The notes under the pieces: model-generated
What the model was told of the DNA's origin: nothing
The model's database searches: none
What the model saw: only the letters and a program-made list of their open reading frames with translations
Shown here: positions 1 through 8,068 of the stretch, one piece after another
How positions within the stretch are numbered: the first letter of the stretch is position 1
Layout of the letters: every line of letters begins with the position of its first letter
Program-made: the position numbers and the translations under genes
Origin: an uncultured Pelagibacteraceae bacterium
Lineage (GTDB): Bacteria; Pseudomonadota; Alphaproteobacteria; Pelagibacterales; Pelagibacteraceae
Assembly: GCA_902536205.1 (NCBI GenBank)
Contig: CACAWM010000010.1
Coordinates: 1-17,639, forward strand
Length of the DNA stretch: 17,639 nt
Direction of reading: 5' to 3'

Positions 1-1696
1 GTTTTCCAGAAGGTATCATCGGATAACAGTTTTCTACTTTATCAACTACGCAATCAAAAATGACGGGTTTGTCTGTTTTTATCATTTCTTTTATCTTTTC
101 GTCTAGTTCATCAGGAGTTTTTGCTCTAATTCCAACAGCTCCATAAGCCTCAGCTAATTTAACAAAGTCTGGTAAAGCTTCTGTATAACTTTCAGAATAA
201 TTTTTATCATGCAACAATTCTTGCCATTGTCTAACCATTCCCATGTATTCATTATTTAAAATAAAAATCTTAATTGGTAATCTGTATTGTATTGCAGTCG
301 ACATTTCTTGAATGTTCATCAGGATTGAAGCTTCACCAGCTATATCTACTACAAGTTTTTTAGGATGAGCTATCTGGACTCCAATTGCCGCGGGTAAACC
401 ATATCCCATAGTTCCAAGACCTCCAGAAGTCATCCATCTATTTGGTTTATTAAACTTATAATGTTGAGCGGCCCACATCTGGTGCTGTCCAACTTCTGTC
501 GTAATAAAAGTATCTTGGTGTTTTGTTAATTCATACAATCTTTGTACAGCATACTGTGGTTTTATAGTTTCCTTGCTATTTATGAAATTTAAAGATTTTT
601 TTTCTCTCCATTTATCTATTTGACTCCACCACTTAGCAGTTTTTTGTTTATTCGACTCAATAAAATTTTTATTTTTTTCTTTAAATCTTTTTATAACTGC
701 TTGTAATAATTCTGTAACATCACTTGTAATAGCTAAATCAACTTTTACATTTTTTCCAATTGAAGATGGGTCTATATCAATATGAATTTTTTTTGATTTA
801 GGAGAAAACTCATCTATTTTTCCTGTTATTCTATCATCAAATCTTGCTCCGATATTAATCATCAGATCACAATCGTGCATAGCATTATTTGCTTCATAAG
901 TTCCATGCATACCAAGCATTCCTAAAAATTGTGGGTCATCGCCGGGATATGCTCCTAGTCCTTGTAAGGTAGAGGTGATAGGAAAACCAGTTAACGAAAC
1001 TAGTTCCCTTAAAAGCTCGCTAGCCTTTGGGCCTGAATTAATTACTCCTCCACCTGTATAAAAAATAGGTTTTGATGATTTTTTTATCATCTCAATAAAA
1101 TTATCTACATCTTTTAAATTAATTTTATTTGAAAGAGCTCCATTCAATTTTTTTTCTAATTTATTTTTATTTAATTTATAAACGCCTTTGTTGAATTGAA
1201 TATCTTTCGGAATATCTACTAAAACGGGTCCTGGTCGACCTGTTGTTGCTATTTTAAAAGCTTGGTTCATAATGTCTGCTAAATCATTTACATCTTTCAC
1301 TAACCAATTGTGTTTTGTACATGGTCTTGTGATTCCTGTTGTATCACATTCTTGAAATGCATCTGTTCCAATTAAATGAGTTGGTACCTGTCCAGAAATA
1401 CAAACTACAGGAATAGAGTCCATATAAGCATCCGTTAACGCTGTAACTGCATTCGTTGCTCCTGGACCTGATGTAACTAATAAAACTCCCGGCTTGCCGC
1501 TTGATCTTGCGTAACCTTCTGCAGCATGACCAGCGCCTTGCTCATGTCTCGCTAAAATATGTTTGATGGATTTATGATTTTTTAATTCATCATAAATTGG
1601 AAGTACTGCTCCCCCTGGATAACCAAAAATATACTCAACTTTTTGGTCTTCCAATGCTTTAAATACTATTTCTGCTCCACTGAATAATTTTGGCAT
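1..1696 (-). CDS. ilvB: Acetolactate synthase large subunit (AHAS, EC 2.2.1.6), 3' end cut by window edge
   Basis: ThDP-dependent enzyme that condenses two pyruvates, or pyruvate with 2-oxobutyrate, in the first shared step of valine, leucine and isoleucine synthesis. The reading frame is open from ATG at 1696 to base 2 (565 codons, no stop). The N-terminus reads MPKLFSGAEIVFKALEDQ. ThDP-domain landmarks are FGYPGGAVLP, RHEQGAGHAAEGYAR (catalytic Glu52), GRPGPVLVDIPKD, and the C-terminal cofactor domain with GEASILMNIQEMSTA followed by ILNNEYMGMVRQW. The canonical GDG of the ThDP motif reads GEA here (Glu455). The visible end is CYPMIPSGK, which in alphaproteobacterial AHAS lies close to the C-terminus, so probably only 10-25 residues are missing. 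An ATG at 1700 is out of frame. The gene is 37 bp downstream of miaA on the same strand and has its own candidate promoter. A regulatory subunit (ilvH) may follow outside the window; this is inference. Confidence 0.96.
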   Translation of the reverse strand, partial: MPKLFSGAEIVFKALEDQKVEYIFGYPGGAVLPIYDELKNHKSIKHILARHEQGAGHAAEGYARSSGKPGVLLVTSGPGATNAVTALTDAYMDSIPVVCISGQVPTHLIGTDAFQECDTTGITRPCTKHNWLVKDVNDLADIMNQAFKIATTGRPGPVLVDIPKDIQFNKGVYKLNKNKLEKKLNGALSNKINLKDVDNFIEMIKKSSKPIFYTGGGVINSGPKASELLRELVSLTGFPITSTLQGLGAYPGDDPQFLGMLGMHGTYEANNAMHDCDLMINIGARFDDRITGKIDEFSPKSKKIHIDIDPSSIGKNVKVDLAITSDVTELLQAVIKRFKEKNKNFIESNKQKTAKWWSQIDKWREKKSLNFINSKETIKPQYAVQRLYELTKHQDTFITTEVGQHQMWAAQHYKFNKPNRWMTSGGLGTMGYGLPAAIGVQIAHPKKLVVDIAGEASILMNIQEMSTAIQYRLPIKIFILNNEYMGMVRQWQELLHDKNYSESYTEALPDFVKLAEAYGAVGIRAKTPDELDEKIKEMIKTDKPVIFDCVVDKVENCYPMIPSGK

Positions 1697-1702
1697 TCAT
1701 AC

Positions 1703-1730
1703 AATCTAGCCTAGAAATATCAACCGTCAA
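1703..1730 (-). promoter_or_regulatory. Candidate promoter for ilvB with -10 next to the start codon
   Basis: On the minus strand, TTGACG (1730-1725) and TAGATT (1708-1703) are separated by 16 nt. Only 6 nt lie between the -10 and the ilvB ATG at 1696, so transcription would begin at or next to the start codon. No Shine-Dalgarno is visible. The -35 sits in the short gap just after the miaA stop. The call rests on pattern match only. Confidence 0.4.
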
Positions 1731-1733
1731 GTT

Positions 1734-2651
1734 TTAGCTGACGACTTTTAATGTTTTTTTTAAAAGAATTGAGAAATTTTTAGAATATAGCTTGTTCCAA
1801 TTCTTCATATGTCCCCGAGCCCATGTATTTTGTCTTTTTGCGTACTGTCTCGTCTTAATATTGATAAGGTCTTTACATTCGTCTAATGAGATACTTCCTT
1901 TAATAAATTGATTAATTTCTTGAACTCCAATCAATTTATTTGCTGATAGACTTTTATTCAGCCTCACAGTGTTAAATTTTTTAACCTCTTTTAAGCAATT
2001 TTCTTTAAACATAAGCTCTGTTCTTTTTGAAATATTTGGAAGTAGATCCATCCTTGGGATGTTGATAAAAACCTTTCTTAAATCAAAATCTAGAAAATCT
2101 GATTTTGTTTTAGCAAACCAGTCAAATAAAGACTTTTTCGTTTTAATTTTTACTTCATAAGCTCTCTGCATCCTTTGAGAGTCTTTTGGATTAATTCTAT
2201 CTTTGACTTTAGGATCTAATTCTAAAAGTTTTTCATAAAACTTTTTAAAGCCAAGTTTCTTAAACAAAACTCTCACATTTTTTCTTGTTTTAATATCTAT
2301 ATCTGGAATTTGACTAATTCCTTTTGTAATAGTGTTAAAATAAAGACCAGTACCACCAACAATAATTGGAATTTTTTTATTCTTAAGACATATATTTATT
2401 TTTTTTTTCACTTCTTTGAGCCAATCACCTGCTGAAAAATATTTTTTAACTGAAACTATGCCGTACAAATGATGTTTAATTTTTTTTGTTTCAGATCTTT
2501 TTGGTCTAGAAGATAGAATGGAAAATTCTTTATAAATTTGCATACTATCTGCATTTACAATTTCTCCGTTTATTTTTTTTGCTAGGTAAATAGCTAATTT
2601 CGATTTTCCTGAAGCCGTAGGTCCTGCTAAAAGAATTATTTTTTTTGCCAA
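1734..2651 (-). CDS. miaA: tRNA dimethylallyltransferase MiaA (EC 2.5.1.75)
   Basis: Transfers dimethylallyl from DMAPP to A37 of tRNAs that read UNN codons; this is the first step of i6A/ms2i6A formation in the cytoplasm. The 305-residue length is normal for the family. Motifs in order: P-loop GPTASGKS (10-17), DSMQIY (35-40) in the substrate and tRNA-contact region, IIVGGTGLYF (96-105), DSQRMQRAYEV (157-167), and the C-terminal RQYAKRQNTWAR (268-279) typical of MiaA. The start is TTG at 2651, one base after the degP stop. It places the P-loop at residue 10 and no ATG fits better. It is the fifth gene of the minus-strand hflK-to-miaA run. In enterobacteria miaA neighbours hfq-hflX-hflKC; here DegP and a DUF2065 gene lie between and hfq/hflX are absent. 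Confidence 0.97.
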   Translation of the reverse strand: MAKKIILLAGPTASGKSKLAIYLAKKINGEIVNADSMQIYKEFSILSSRPKRSETKKIKHHLYGIVSVKKYFSAGDWLKEVKKKINICLKNKKIPIIVGGTGLYFNTITKGISQIPDIDIKTRKNVRVLFKKLGFKKFYEKLLELDPKVKDRINPKDSQRMQRAYEVKIKTKKSLFDWFAKTKSDFLDFDLRKVFINIPRMDLLPNISKRTELMFKENCLKEVKKFNTVRLNKSLSANKLIGVQEINQFIKGSISLDECKDLINIKTRQYAKRQNTWARGHMKNWNKLYSKNFSILLKKTLKVVS

Positions 2652-2652
2652 A

Positions 2653-4056
2653 TTAATTTATCTTTACACCCAGGTATCTTCTTCGATTATTATTATTAAT
2701 AATAGTCAATAATAAAGTTTTTTCACCTTTTTTGAAAATACTATTCACGATTTTATTAAGGTCTGAGGAATTTTTTACTGAAGTCTTTTGAACCTCTATA
2801 ATTATATCGTTCACATTTAAAAGATTCGCTAAAGGACTTCGATTTGAAATTTCAGTTATCACAACACCTTTAGTTTTTTTGTTTAAATTTCTTTTTTTTA
2901 TATCTTCATCATTTAAATCTCTTACCGCGATTTTTAAACTTTGAATATCAACATCTTTTTTAACAATTTTTGGTTTTGTCTCTTCAAATTCTTCAGATGT
3001 TTCGAGTCTTCCCAAAGTTAATCTTTTTGAGATTAATTTTTTATTTCTCCAAATTTTTAGTTCGACGCTTTTTCCTACCTCAGTCCCTGCAACAACATTT
3101 GGAAGTTTTTTCATCGTATTTATTTTTTTTCCATCAAACTCTAAAATAATATCTCCAGCTTTTATTCCAGCCTTTTCAGCTGGACTATTTTGTCCTACAC
3201 TTGCAACTAAAGCTCCCTCAGGTTTTTTTAGTTTTTCAACATCCGCTATCTCTTTAGTTACTTCTTGGATCCTCACTCCTAACCATCCTCTTTTAGTTTC
3301 ACCAAATTTTATTAATTGATCAATGACATTTGACGCAGCATTGGCCGGAATTGCAAAACCAATTCCAATTGATCCTGATTGACCTGGAGCTATAATTGCA
3401 GTGTTAACTCCAATTACTTCGCCTTTAAGATTGAATAATGGTCCACCAGAATTACCTTGATTGATTGATGCATCGGTTTGTATGAAATCCTCGTACCTTG
3501 TGAGTCCAATTTGTCTATTTCTAGCTGAAATAATTCCAGAAGTTACTGTTCCACCTAAGCCAAAAGGATTGCCAATTGCTACCACCCAGTCACCAACTCT
3601 TGCTTTGTTTGAGTCACCAAAGCTTATAGGTTTAAATTTATCTTTTGTTTTAATTTTTAAAACTGCAAGATCCATATAAGGGTCTGCTCCTATTACTTCT
3701 GCATTATATTCTTTATCGCCTGCTCGTATTAAAATGTCTTCAGCATCAGCAATCACATGATTATTCGTTATTACGGTGCCATCTTCTTTAATTATGAAAC
3801 CAGATCCTAAAGATGAAGCTTTTCTCTCTGTTGGTCTCTCAAAATCTTTAAACATTTCACCAAAAGGAGATCCTGGAGGAAACTGGAAAGGAAATTGATT
3901 TGTTGTTGTTCTCACAGTTTGAGTGGTTGAAATATTAACCACTGATGGCATTAATTTGTCTGCTAAATCAGCAAAAGAGCTTGGAACAGCTTTGGCTTGA
4001 ACTAATGAAAAGTTTAAAATTACTAATGAGAAAAATATTTTTTTTAAAATATTCAT
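2653..4056 (-). CDS. DegP/HtrA (Do-family) periplasmic serine protease
   Basis: Envelope protease and chaperone that degrades misfolded exported proteins. The 467-residue product starts with a Sec signal peptide (1-23: basic MNILKK, hydrophobic core, AKA before VPSS). The trypsin-like domain follows with the complete catalytic triad: His100 in TNNHVIADA, Asp129 in DPYMDLAVLKI and Ser203 in QGNSGGPLFN. Two PDZ domains follow: PDZ1 at about 258-350 (RGWLGVRIQEVT, SPAEKAGIKAGDIIL) and a more divergent PDZ2 at about 375-465 (KGVVITEISNRSPLANLLNVNDII). Family architecture (protease plus two PDZ) matches DegP/DegQ/MucD; I cannot tell which paralogue name fits. It starts one base after the DUF2065 stop and ends one base before miaA, so it is almost certainly cotranscribed with hflKC, linking membrane and periplasmic proteolysis. 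Confidence 0.96.
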   Translation of the reverse strand: MNILKKIFFSLVILNFSLVQAKAVPSSFADLADKLMPSVVNISTTQTVRTTTNQFPFQFPPGSPFGEMFKDFERPTERKASSLGSGFIIKEDGTVITNNHVIADAEDILIRAGDKEYNAEVIGADPYMDLAVLKIKTKDKFKPISFGDSNKARVGDWVVAIGNPFGLGGTVTSGIISARNRQIGLTRYEDFIQTDASINQGNSGGPLFNLKGEVIGVNTAIIAPGQSGSIGIGFAIPANAASNVIDQLIKFGETKRGWLGVRIQEVTKEIADVEKLKKPEGALVASVGQNSPAEKAGIKAGDIILEFDGKKINTMKKLPNVVAGTEVGKSVELKIWRNKKLISKRLTLGRLETSEEFEETKPKIVKKDVDIQSLKIAVRDLNDEDIKKRNLNKKTKGVVITEISNRSPLANLLNVNDIIIEVQKTSVKNSSDLNKIVNSIFKKGEKTLLLTIINNNNRRRYLGVKIN

Positions 4057-4057
4057 A

Positions 4058-4243
4058 CTAACTTTTTATATACCAAATTATTAAGAAGCCGATAATCAAA
4101 AAAAACAATCCGAATGATCTTAGTTTTCTTTCTGATGTATTCTTGATCAATTCCAACATATTTTTAATTCTTGACGGGAAAATGGCAAGGAAGAGCCCTT
4201 CTAAAAAGAAAAGCAAACCAATTGCAATAATAAGCTCTTTCAC
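4058..4243 (-). CDS. Small two-helix inner-membrane protein, DUF2065 / YjeT family
   Basis: A 61-residue protein made of two hydrophobic helices (about 3-22, ELIIAIGLLFFLEGLFLAIF, and 44-59, FGLFFLIIGFLIIWYI) joined by a basic loop containing PSRIKNMLELIKNTSERKLRSFG. Length, topology and position directly after hflC match the YjeT/DUF2065 family, which lies next to hflC in many proteobacteria. Its molecular function is not established. Translation starts at GTG (4243), 14 nt after the hflC stop, and the stop is one base before degP. The constant neighbourhood suggests a role with the HflKC complex, but this is inference. Confidence 0.85.
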   Translation of the reverse strand: MKELIIAIGLLFFLEGLFLAIFPSRIKNMLELIKNTSERKLRSFGLFFLIIGFLIIWYIKS

Positions 4244-4257
4244 AAGAATGTAGTTAT

Positions 4258-5133
4258 TTATCTTTTTATATTTGGTTTAATAGACTTACCAAAAAATTTA
4301 AAGAATTCACTGTCTGGAGATAATACAAGAGAGGTTTCTCCACCAATCAAAGATTTTTCATAAGCTTGCATTGCTCGATAAAATGCAAAAAACTGAGGAT
4401 CTCGTCCAAAGGCGTTAGCGAAGATTTTATTTCTTTCTCCATCTCCCTCTCCTTTCATTATCTCGGACTTTTTATTAGCTTGAGCTAAAATTACAGTCAC
4501 GTCTTTATCTGCTGTTGATCTAATTTTTTGAGCAATCTCAGCTCCTTGTGCTCTAAACTCTTTAGCTTCTCTCTCCCTTTCAGTTTGCATTCGTTTATAA
4601 ATAGCTTCGCTGTTCGCAGGAGGTAAATCAGCTCTTTTAATTCTTACATCTACAATTTCAATTCCAAAATTTTGCGCTTCTTCATTTACCTGGGACTGGA
4701 TAATTTGCATTTGCCTAGCTCTATCAGTGGATAACAAAGTTGCTAATTCTTGAGTACCCAATACACCTCTTATTCTAGAGTTAATGATTGTAGATAATCT
4801 TGATCTTGCAACTCTTTCATTTCCAACAGAGATATAAAATTTTAAAGGATCAACAATCTTAAACCTTGCAAAAGCATCAACGATTAATCTTTTCTGGTCT
4901 GCAGCAATTACTTCTTCTGGATCATTGTCTAAGTTTAAAATTCTTTTATCTAGATAAACAACGTTTTGAATAAATGGTAATTTAAAGTTTAATCCTGCTT
5001 TAGTTACAATTTTTTTCGGGTCACCAAATTGAAGAACTATTGCTTGGCTAATCTCTTGAACTATAAACAAAGATTGAAACACTACTAATGCTACTAAAAC
5101 TAATGCAGGAATTATAAGTTTAATGCCTCTCAT
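4258..5133 (-). CDS. hflC: HflC, SPFH-domain subunit of the HflKC complex
   Basis: HflC and HflK form a large membrane assembly that encloses and modulates the FtsH AAA protease. The 291-residue protein has an N-terminal membrane anchor (about 5-24, KLIIPALVLVALVVFQSLFI) and then an SPFH/band-7 domain in the periplasm (FIVQEISQAIVLQFGDP, NLDNDPEEVIAADQKRLIVD, DVRIKRADLPPANSEAIYKR). A charged coiled coil follows (about 176-235, MQTEREREAKEFRAQGAEIA). Its ATG shares one base with the hflK TAA (TAATG), and GGGAG lies 8-9 nt upstream, one of the few recognisable ribosome-binding sites in the window. Coupled translation with hflK would keep subunit stoichiometry. Confidence 0.96.
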   Translation of the reverse strand: MRGIKLIIPALVLVALVVFQSLFIVQEISQAIVLQFGDPKKIVTKAGLNFKLPFIQNVVYLDKRILNLDNDPEEVIAADQKRLIVDAFARFKIVDPLKFYISVGNERVARSRLSTIINSRIRGVLGTQELATLLSTDRARQMQIIQSQVNEEAQNFGIEIVDVRIKRADLPPANSEAIYKRMQTEREREAKEFRAQGAEIAQKIRSTADKDVTVILAQANKKSEIMKGEGDGERNKIFANAFGRDPQFFAFYRAMQAYEKSLIGGETSLVLSPDSEFFKFFGKSIKPNIKR

Positions 5134-6248
5134 TAATTGTTACTCCCTGACTTTTTTAGTTCTGGCAAAGGTAAATATGGAACAACACCTGAACCTGATT
5201 CTTTATCTATAATAACTTTATCTATATCAGCTAAAACTTTTTCCATTGTTTCTAAATACATTCTCTCTTGGGTGACTTGTTTTGCATTTTTATATTCATT
5301 ATAAATTGCTAAAAATCTGCTAGCTTCACCTTCAGCCTTTGCTACAACTTCTTTTTTATAAGCTTCAGCTTGTTGAAGTACTTGTTCTGCTTCACCTCGT
5401 GCTCTTGGAATGACATCATTAGCATAAGCCTCAGCTTCATTTTTGGATCTCTCTCTGTCAGCTCGTGCTGCCTGTACATCTCTAAAAGCATCAATAACTT
5501 GCTCTGGCGGGTCGGCTTGTTGAGTTTGAACCTGCGTGACTTGTATACCTGAGCCATATTCATCTAAAATTATCTGCGTGATTTCTTGAACTTCTATTTC
5601 AATTTTAGATCTACCCTCTGTTAAAATATTTTGAATTCTATTTTTTGCTATTACTTCTCTCATGGCTGTTTCTGATGCTGCTTTAACTGTTTCGATTGGA
5701 CTTTGAATATTAAACAAAAATTTCTGAGCGTCCTTGATTACCCAGAATACGGAATAGTTTATATCTACAATGTTTTCATCACCGGTTAGCATTAAACTTT
5801 CTTCAGGAACATTTCCTACTCCAGAAGATCTTCCAGTATCACTTGCAGGTCTAAAACCTACATCAACTCTATTAACTTTTGTAACTTTAGGAGTTAGTAC
5901 TCTCTCGAATGGTGTTGGAAAGTGATAATGTAATCCTGGTTGAGTAGTGTTCACATATTTTCCAAATCTTAAAACAACACCTTGTTCATCAGGTAAAACT
6001 CTGTAAAGGCCGCTTGCAACATAAAGCAAAGCTAAAATTAATAATCCGATAACTATTGGACGTGAGCCGCCTGATTTTCCCCCTGAAAATTTGTTAATCG
6101 TTTTTTGAAAATTTTTAATTATATCATCAAGATTAGGTGGATCTTGTCTAGAACCTGATCCATTTCCACCAGGCGCACGACCTCCACCTCCTGGAGGGGG
6201 TGAACCCCAAGGAGATTGATTATTAAAAATCTTGTCTTTGAAACTCAT
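5133..6248 (-). CDS. hflK: HflK, SPFH-domain subunit of the HflKC complex
   Basis: Partner of HflC and regulator of FtsH-mediated membrane protein turnover. The 371 residues comprise a Gly/Pro-rich cytoplasmic tail (about 12-33, containing SPWGSPPPGGGGRAPGG), a short amphipathic stretch DDIIKNFQKTINKF, one transmembrane helix (about 64-82), and an SPFH domain (LPDEQGVVLRFGKYVNTTQPG, LTGDENIVDINYSVFWVI, VTQVQTQQADPPEQVIDAF). A long Ala/Glu-rich coiled coil follows (about 255-315). The Gly/Pro tail and the order K then C are typical of HflK. It is the first gene of the minus-strand run and is divergent from mrp across 83 bp. No Shine-Dalgarno is visible; the start at 6248 gives the expected MSFKDKIFNNQSPWG beginning. 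Confidence 0.96.
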   Translation of the reverse strand: MSFKDKIFNNQSPWGSPPPGGGGRAPGGNGSGSRQDPPNLDDIIKNFQKTINKFSGGKSGGSRPIVIGLLILALLYVASGLYRVLPDEQGVVLRFGKYVNTTQPGLHYHFPTPFERVLTPKVTKVNRVDVGFRPASDTGRSSGVGNVPEESLMLTGDENIVDINYSVFWVIKDAQKFLFNIQSPIETVKAASETAMREVIAKNRIQNILTEGRSKIEIEVQEITQIILDEYGSGIQVTQVQTQQADPPEQVIDAFRDVQAARADRERSKNEAEAYANDVIPRARGEAEQVLQQAEAYKKEVVAKAEGEASRFLAIYNEYKNAKQVTQERMYLETMEKVLADIDKVIIDKESGSGVVPYLPLPELKKSGSNN

Positions 6249-6255
6249 GACACTT

Positions 6256-6283
6256 TATATAGTGACTTTTGCTGTAAAAACAA
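6256..6283 (-). promoter_or_regulatory. Candidate promoter for the hflK-hflC-DUF2065-degP-miaA run
   Basis: On the minus strand, TTGTTT (6283-6278) and TATATA (6261-6256) are 16 nt apart, with only 7 nt between the -10 and the hflK ATG. The -10 lies inside an imperfect 14-bp palindrome, CACTTTATATAGTG (6251-6264), with CACT/AGTG arms, which could be an operator or chance. No start-proximal Shine-Dalgarno is present, so the mRNA may be leaderless or have a very short leader. Confidence 0.4.
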
Positions 6284-6319
6284 GTTATGTAAGAGCGATA
6301 TTATGTCTAAATTGATTAA

Positions 6320-6325
6320 TATAAT
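6320..6325 (+). promoter_or_regulatory. Perfect -10 hexamer 6 nt before the mrp start
   Basis: TATAAT at 6320-6325 is followed by TAAAAG and then the mrp ATG at 6332. No good -35 is seen about 17 nt upstream and there is no Shine-Dalgarno. If this hexamer is used, transcription starts at or within a base or two of the start codon. In such AT-rich DNA the hexamer alone could be chance. Confidence 0.35.
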
Positions 6326-6331
6326 TAAAAG

Positions 6332-7126
6332 ATGAGCCAAAAACCGCCACCGAAACAATTTATTAAAACTCCAATTAATGGAACTAAGTTTGTTATATTA
6401 GTTTCTAGCGCTAAAGGCGGTGTAGGAAAGTCTACTGTTGCAGTTAACCTTGCTTTCGCATTACAGAATATTGGATTTAAGATTGGCATCCTGGATGCTG
6501 ATGTTTACGGACCTTCGCTACCTAAATTATTAAATCTAAATGAGAAGCCAAAAAGTGAGGATGGTAAAGCTATGATACCGCTGGAAAAATACAATGCACA
6601 ATGTATTTCCATGGGATTTTTAGTTGATGAACAAACACCAATGATTTGGAGGGGCCCAATGGTGATCAGCGCTATCAAAACAATGACACAAAAAGTTTTA
6701 TGGAAAGACCGAGATGTCATTATTGTTGATATGCCTCCAGGAACTGGTGATACCCAGTTAACATTTGCTCAAGAGGTAAAAGTTGATGGAGCTATAATTG
6801 TCTCAACTCCACAGGATCTAGCTTTGTTAGATGTCAGAAGAGGGATTCAAATGTTTGATAAAACAGGTGTAAAAATTTTGGGTTTAATTGATAATATGAG
6901 TTATTTTAAAGGTGATGATAATAAAGAATATAAAATTTTTGGTGAAAGCGGGGTAGAAAAAACTGCAAAAGAATTTAATAAACAATTTTTAGGCCATTTA
7001 CCAATTCATCAAGATTTAAGAAATTCAGCTGATATTGGTGATCCATTAACACATTCCAATCCCGATCATGAAGTTTCAAAATTATTTAATGAAATAGCTA
7101 AAAAAATTAAACAATCTTTTCTTTAA
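6332..7126 (+). CDS. mrp: Mrp/ApbC-type P-loop ATPase (iron-sulfur carrier family), lacking the CxxC motif
   Basis: Member of the Mrp/NBP35 branch of SIMIBI ATPases, which generally carry and deliver Fe-S clusters in the cytosol. The 264 residues hold the deviant Walker [12 protein letters not shown] (25-35), the Mrp signature [13 protein letters not shown] (55-67), the Walker B region [19 protein letters not shown] (129-147) and [14 protein letters not shown] (158-171). It is shorter than full-length Mrp (about 350-380) because the N-terminal DUF59/MIP18 domain is missing. The conserved CxxC after NMSYF, which holds the bridging cluster in most family members, is replaced by [15 protein letters not shown] (193-207). 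The only cysteine in the protein is Cys91. Fold and family are clear; the Fe-S role is uncertain. The gene is divergent from hflK and its last 20 bp overlap the end of thyX. Confidence 0.93.
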   Translation: MSQKPPPKQFIKTPINGTKFVILVSSAKGGVGKSTVAVNLAFALQNIGFKIGILDADVYGPSLPKLLNLNEKPKSEDGKAMIPLEKYNAQCISMGFLVDEQTPMIWRGPMVISAIKTMTQKVLWKDRDVIIVDMPPGTGDTQLTFAQEVKVDGAIIVSTPQDLALLDVRRGIQMFDKTGVKILGLIDNMSYFKGDDNKEYKIFGESGVEKTAKEFNKQFLGHLPIHQDLRNSADIGDPLTHSNPDHEVSKLFNEIAKKIKQSFL

Positions 7127-8054
7127 AATCAAAAGATACCATTAATTCATTCCATTCTCTCTTTGAGAGACCAGAGCTTTCGTAACTCACTTTTTCACCT
7201 TTTACCATTTGTTGAATAACTTTTTTTCCTTTAGCAGAGACATGAACAGCACCCACTCTGTAATCTAAAAACGCTGCATGAGTAATTGGTACCCATTTTT
7301 TAACTGTTTCTAACATTGTTTCAGCGTAGACTCTAATTTCATATTGGGCATGAGTATCTGCTCTTAAAAATAAAAAGTTTAATAAGTTTAATAGATCTGT
7401 TTTCCAATACCATTGTGTGTAAGAATTCAAAGTTAAGTTCATTCTAGCAAGTTCTCTTGCTAGACCTGCTTTACTTTCGTCTATAGTGCTCCCATCAAAT
7501 CTTTCATTAAGCATTTTTTCATAATTGTCATAAGTTCTTGTGGCATCATCTTTAAGAATTTTTAAAACTTCATCAGCTTGTTGACCTGTAATTAAATCGC
7601 CTCTACCTTGTCTGTTAGAGGTTGATTGAGCTGAAAGCTGATCCTTGGCTGGAATATAAAACTCTTTATCTAATATTGAGTATCGCGCAGAATACTCATT
7701 TACATTTGCAGTTCTATGTCTAATCCATTGGCGTGCAATGAAAATAGGGAGTTTTACATGATATTTGATTTCACACATTTCAAATGGTGTAGAGTGCCAA
7801 TGTCTCATTAAATATTTAATTAATCCTTCATCTGTTGAAACCTTTTTGGTTCCTTTTCCATAAGAAACTCTGGCAGATTGAACAATTGAACTGTCATCTC
7901 CCATATAATCTACAACGCGAACAAAACCGTGATCTAAAACTGGAAGCGCCTCATAAATTATTTTTTCTAATTCTGAAGAAGTAACTCTTTTTGTTGAGTT
8001 TTTTTGAGCTTGTTGATCTGCAATTTCTTGCTTTTGTTCTGGTGTTAGTTTCAT
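7107..8054 (-). CDS. thyX: Flavin-dependent thymidylate synthase ThyX (EC 2.1.1.148)
   Basis: Makes dTMP from dUMP using methylene-tetrahydrofolate and FAD/NADPH; it replaces ThyA in organisms that lack it. From ATG at 8054 the protein has 315 residues. The ThyX signature [19 protein letters not shown] is at 108-126 (RHR 112-114, Ser122). It is preceded by [20 protein letters not shown] (81-100) and followed by [34 protein letters not shown] with the substrate and flavin-binding Arg and His residues. A longer in-frame start at 8183 would add 43 residues encoded across the tmRNA acceptor piece and is rejected. The first residues [19 protein letters not shown] fit the charged N-terminal helix of rickettsial-type ThyX. 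No Shine-Dalgarno is visible. It is convergent with mrp (20-bp overlap) and divergent from ssrA. Confidence 0.96.
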   Translation of the reverse strand: MKLTPEQKQEIADQQAQKNSTKRVTSSELEKIIYEALPVLDHGFVRVVDYMGDDSSIVQSARVSYGKGTKKVSTDEGLIKYLMRHWHSTPFEMCEIKYHVKLPIFIARQWIRHRTANVNEYSARYSILDKEFYIPAKDQLSAQSTSNRQGRGDLITGQQADEVLKILKDDATRTYDNYEKMLNERFDGSTIDESKAGLARELARMNLTLNSYTQWYWKTDLLNLLNFLFLRADTHAQYEIRVYAETMLETVKKWVPITHAAFLDYRVGAVHVSAKGKKVIQQMVKGEKVSYESSGLSKREWNELMVSFDFKEKIV

Positions 8055-8068
8055 TTTGAAATAATTTA

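Noticed and set aside
3461..3679. Plus-strand ORF inside degP, and similar ORFs opposite miaA, hflK, ligA, mrp and fumC
   Set aside because: Each is fully antisense or out of frame within a strongly conserved gene, has no ribosome-binding site and no recognisable protein features.
6251..6264. Imperfect palindrome CACTTTATATAGTG as a firm operator
   Set aside because: The arms are only four bases with an AT centre that simply contains the -10; in AT-rich DNA this is weak evidence, so it is mentioned only within the promoter entry.
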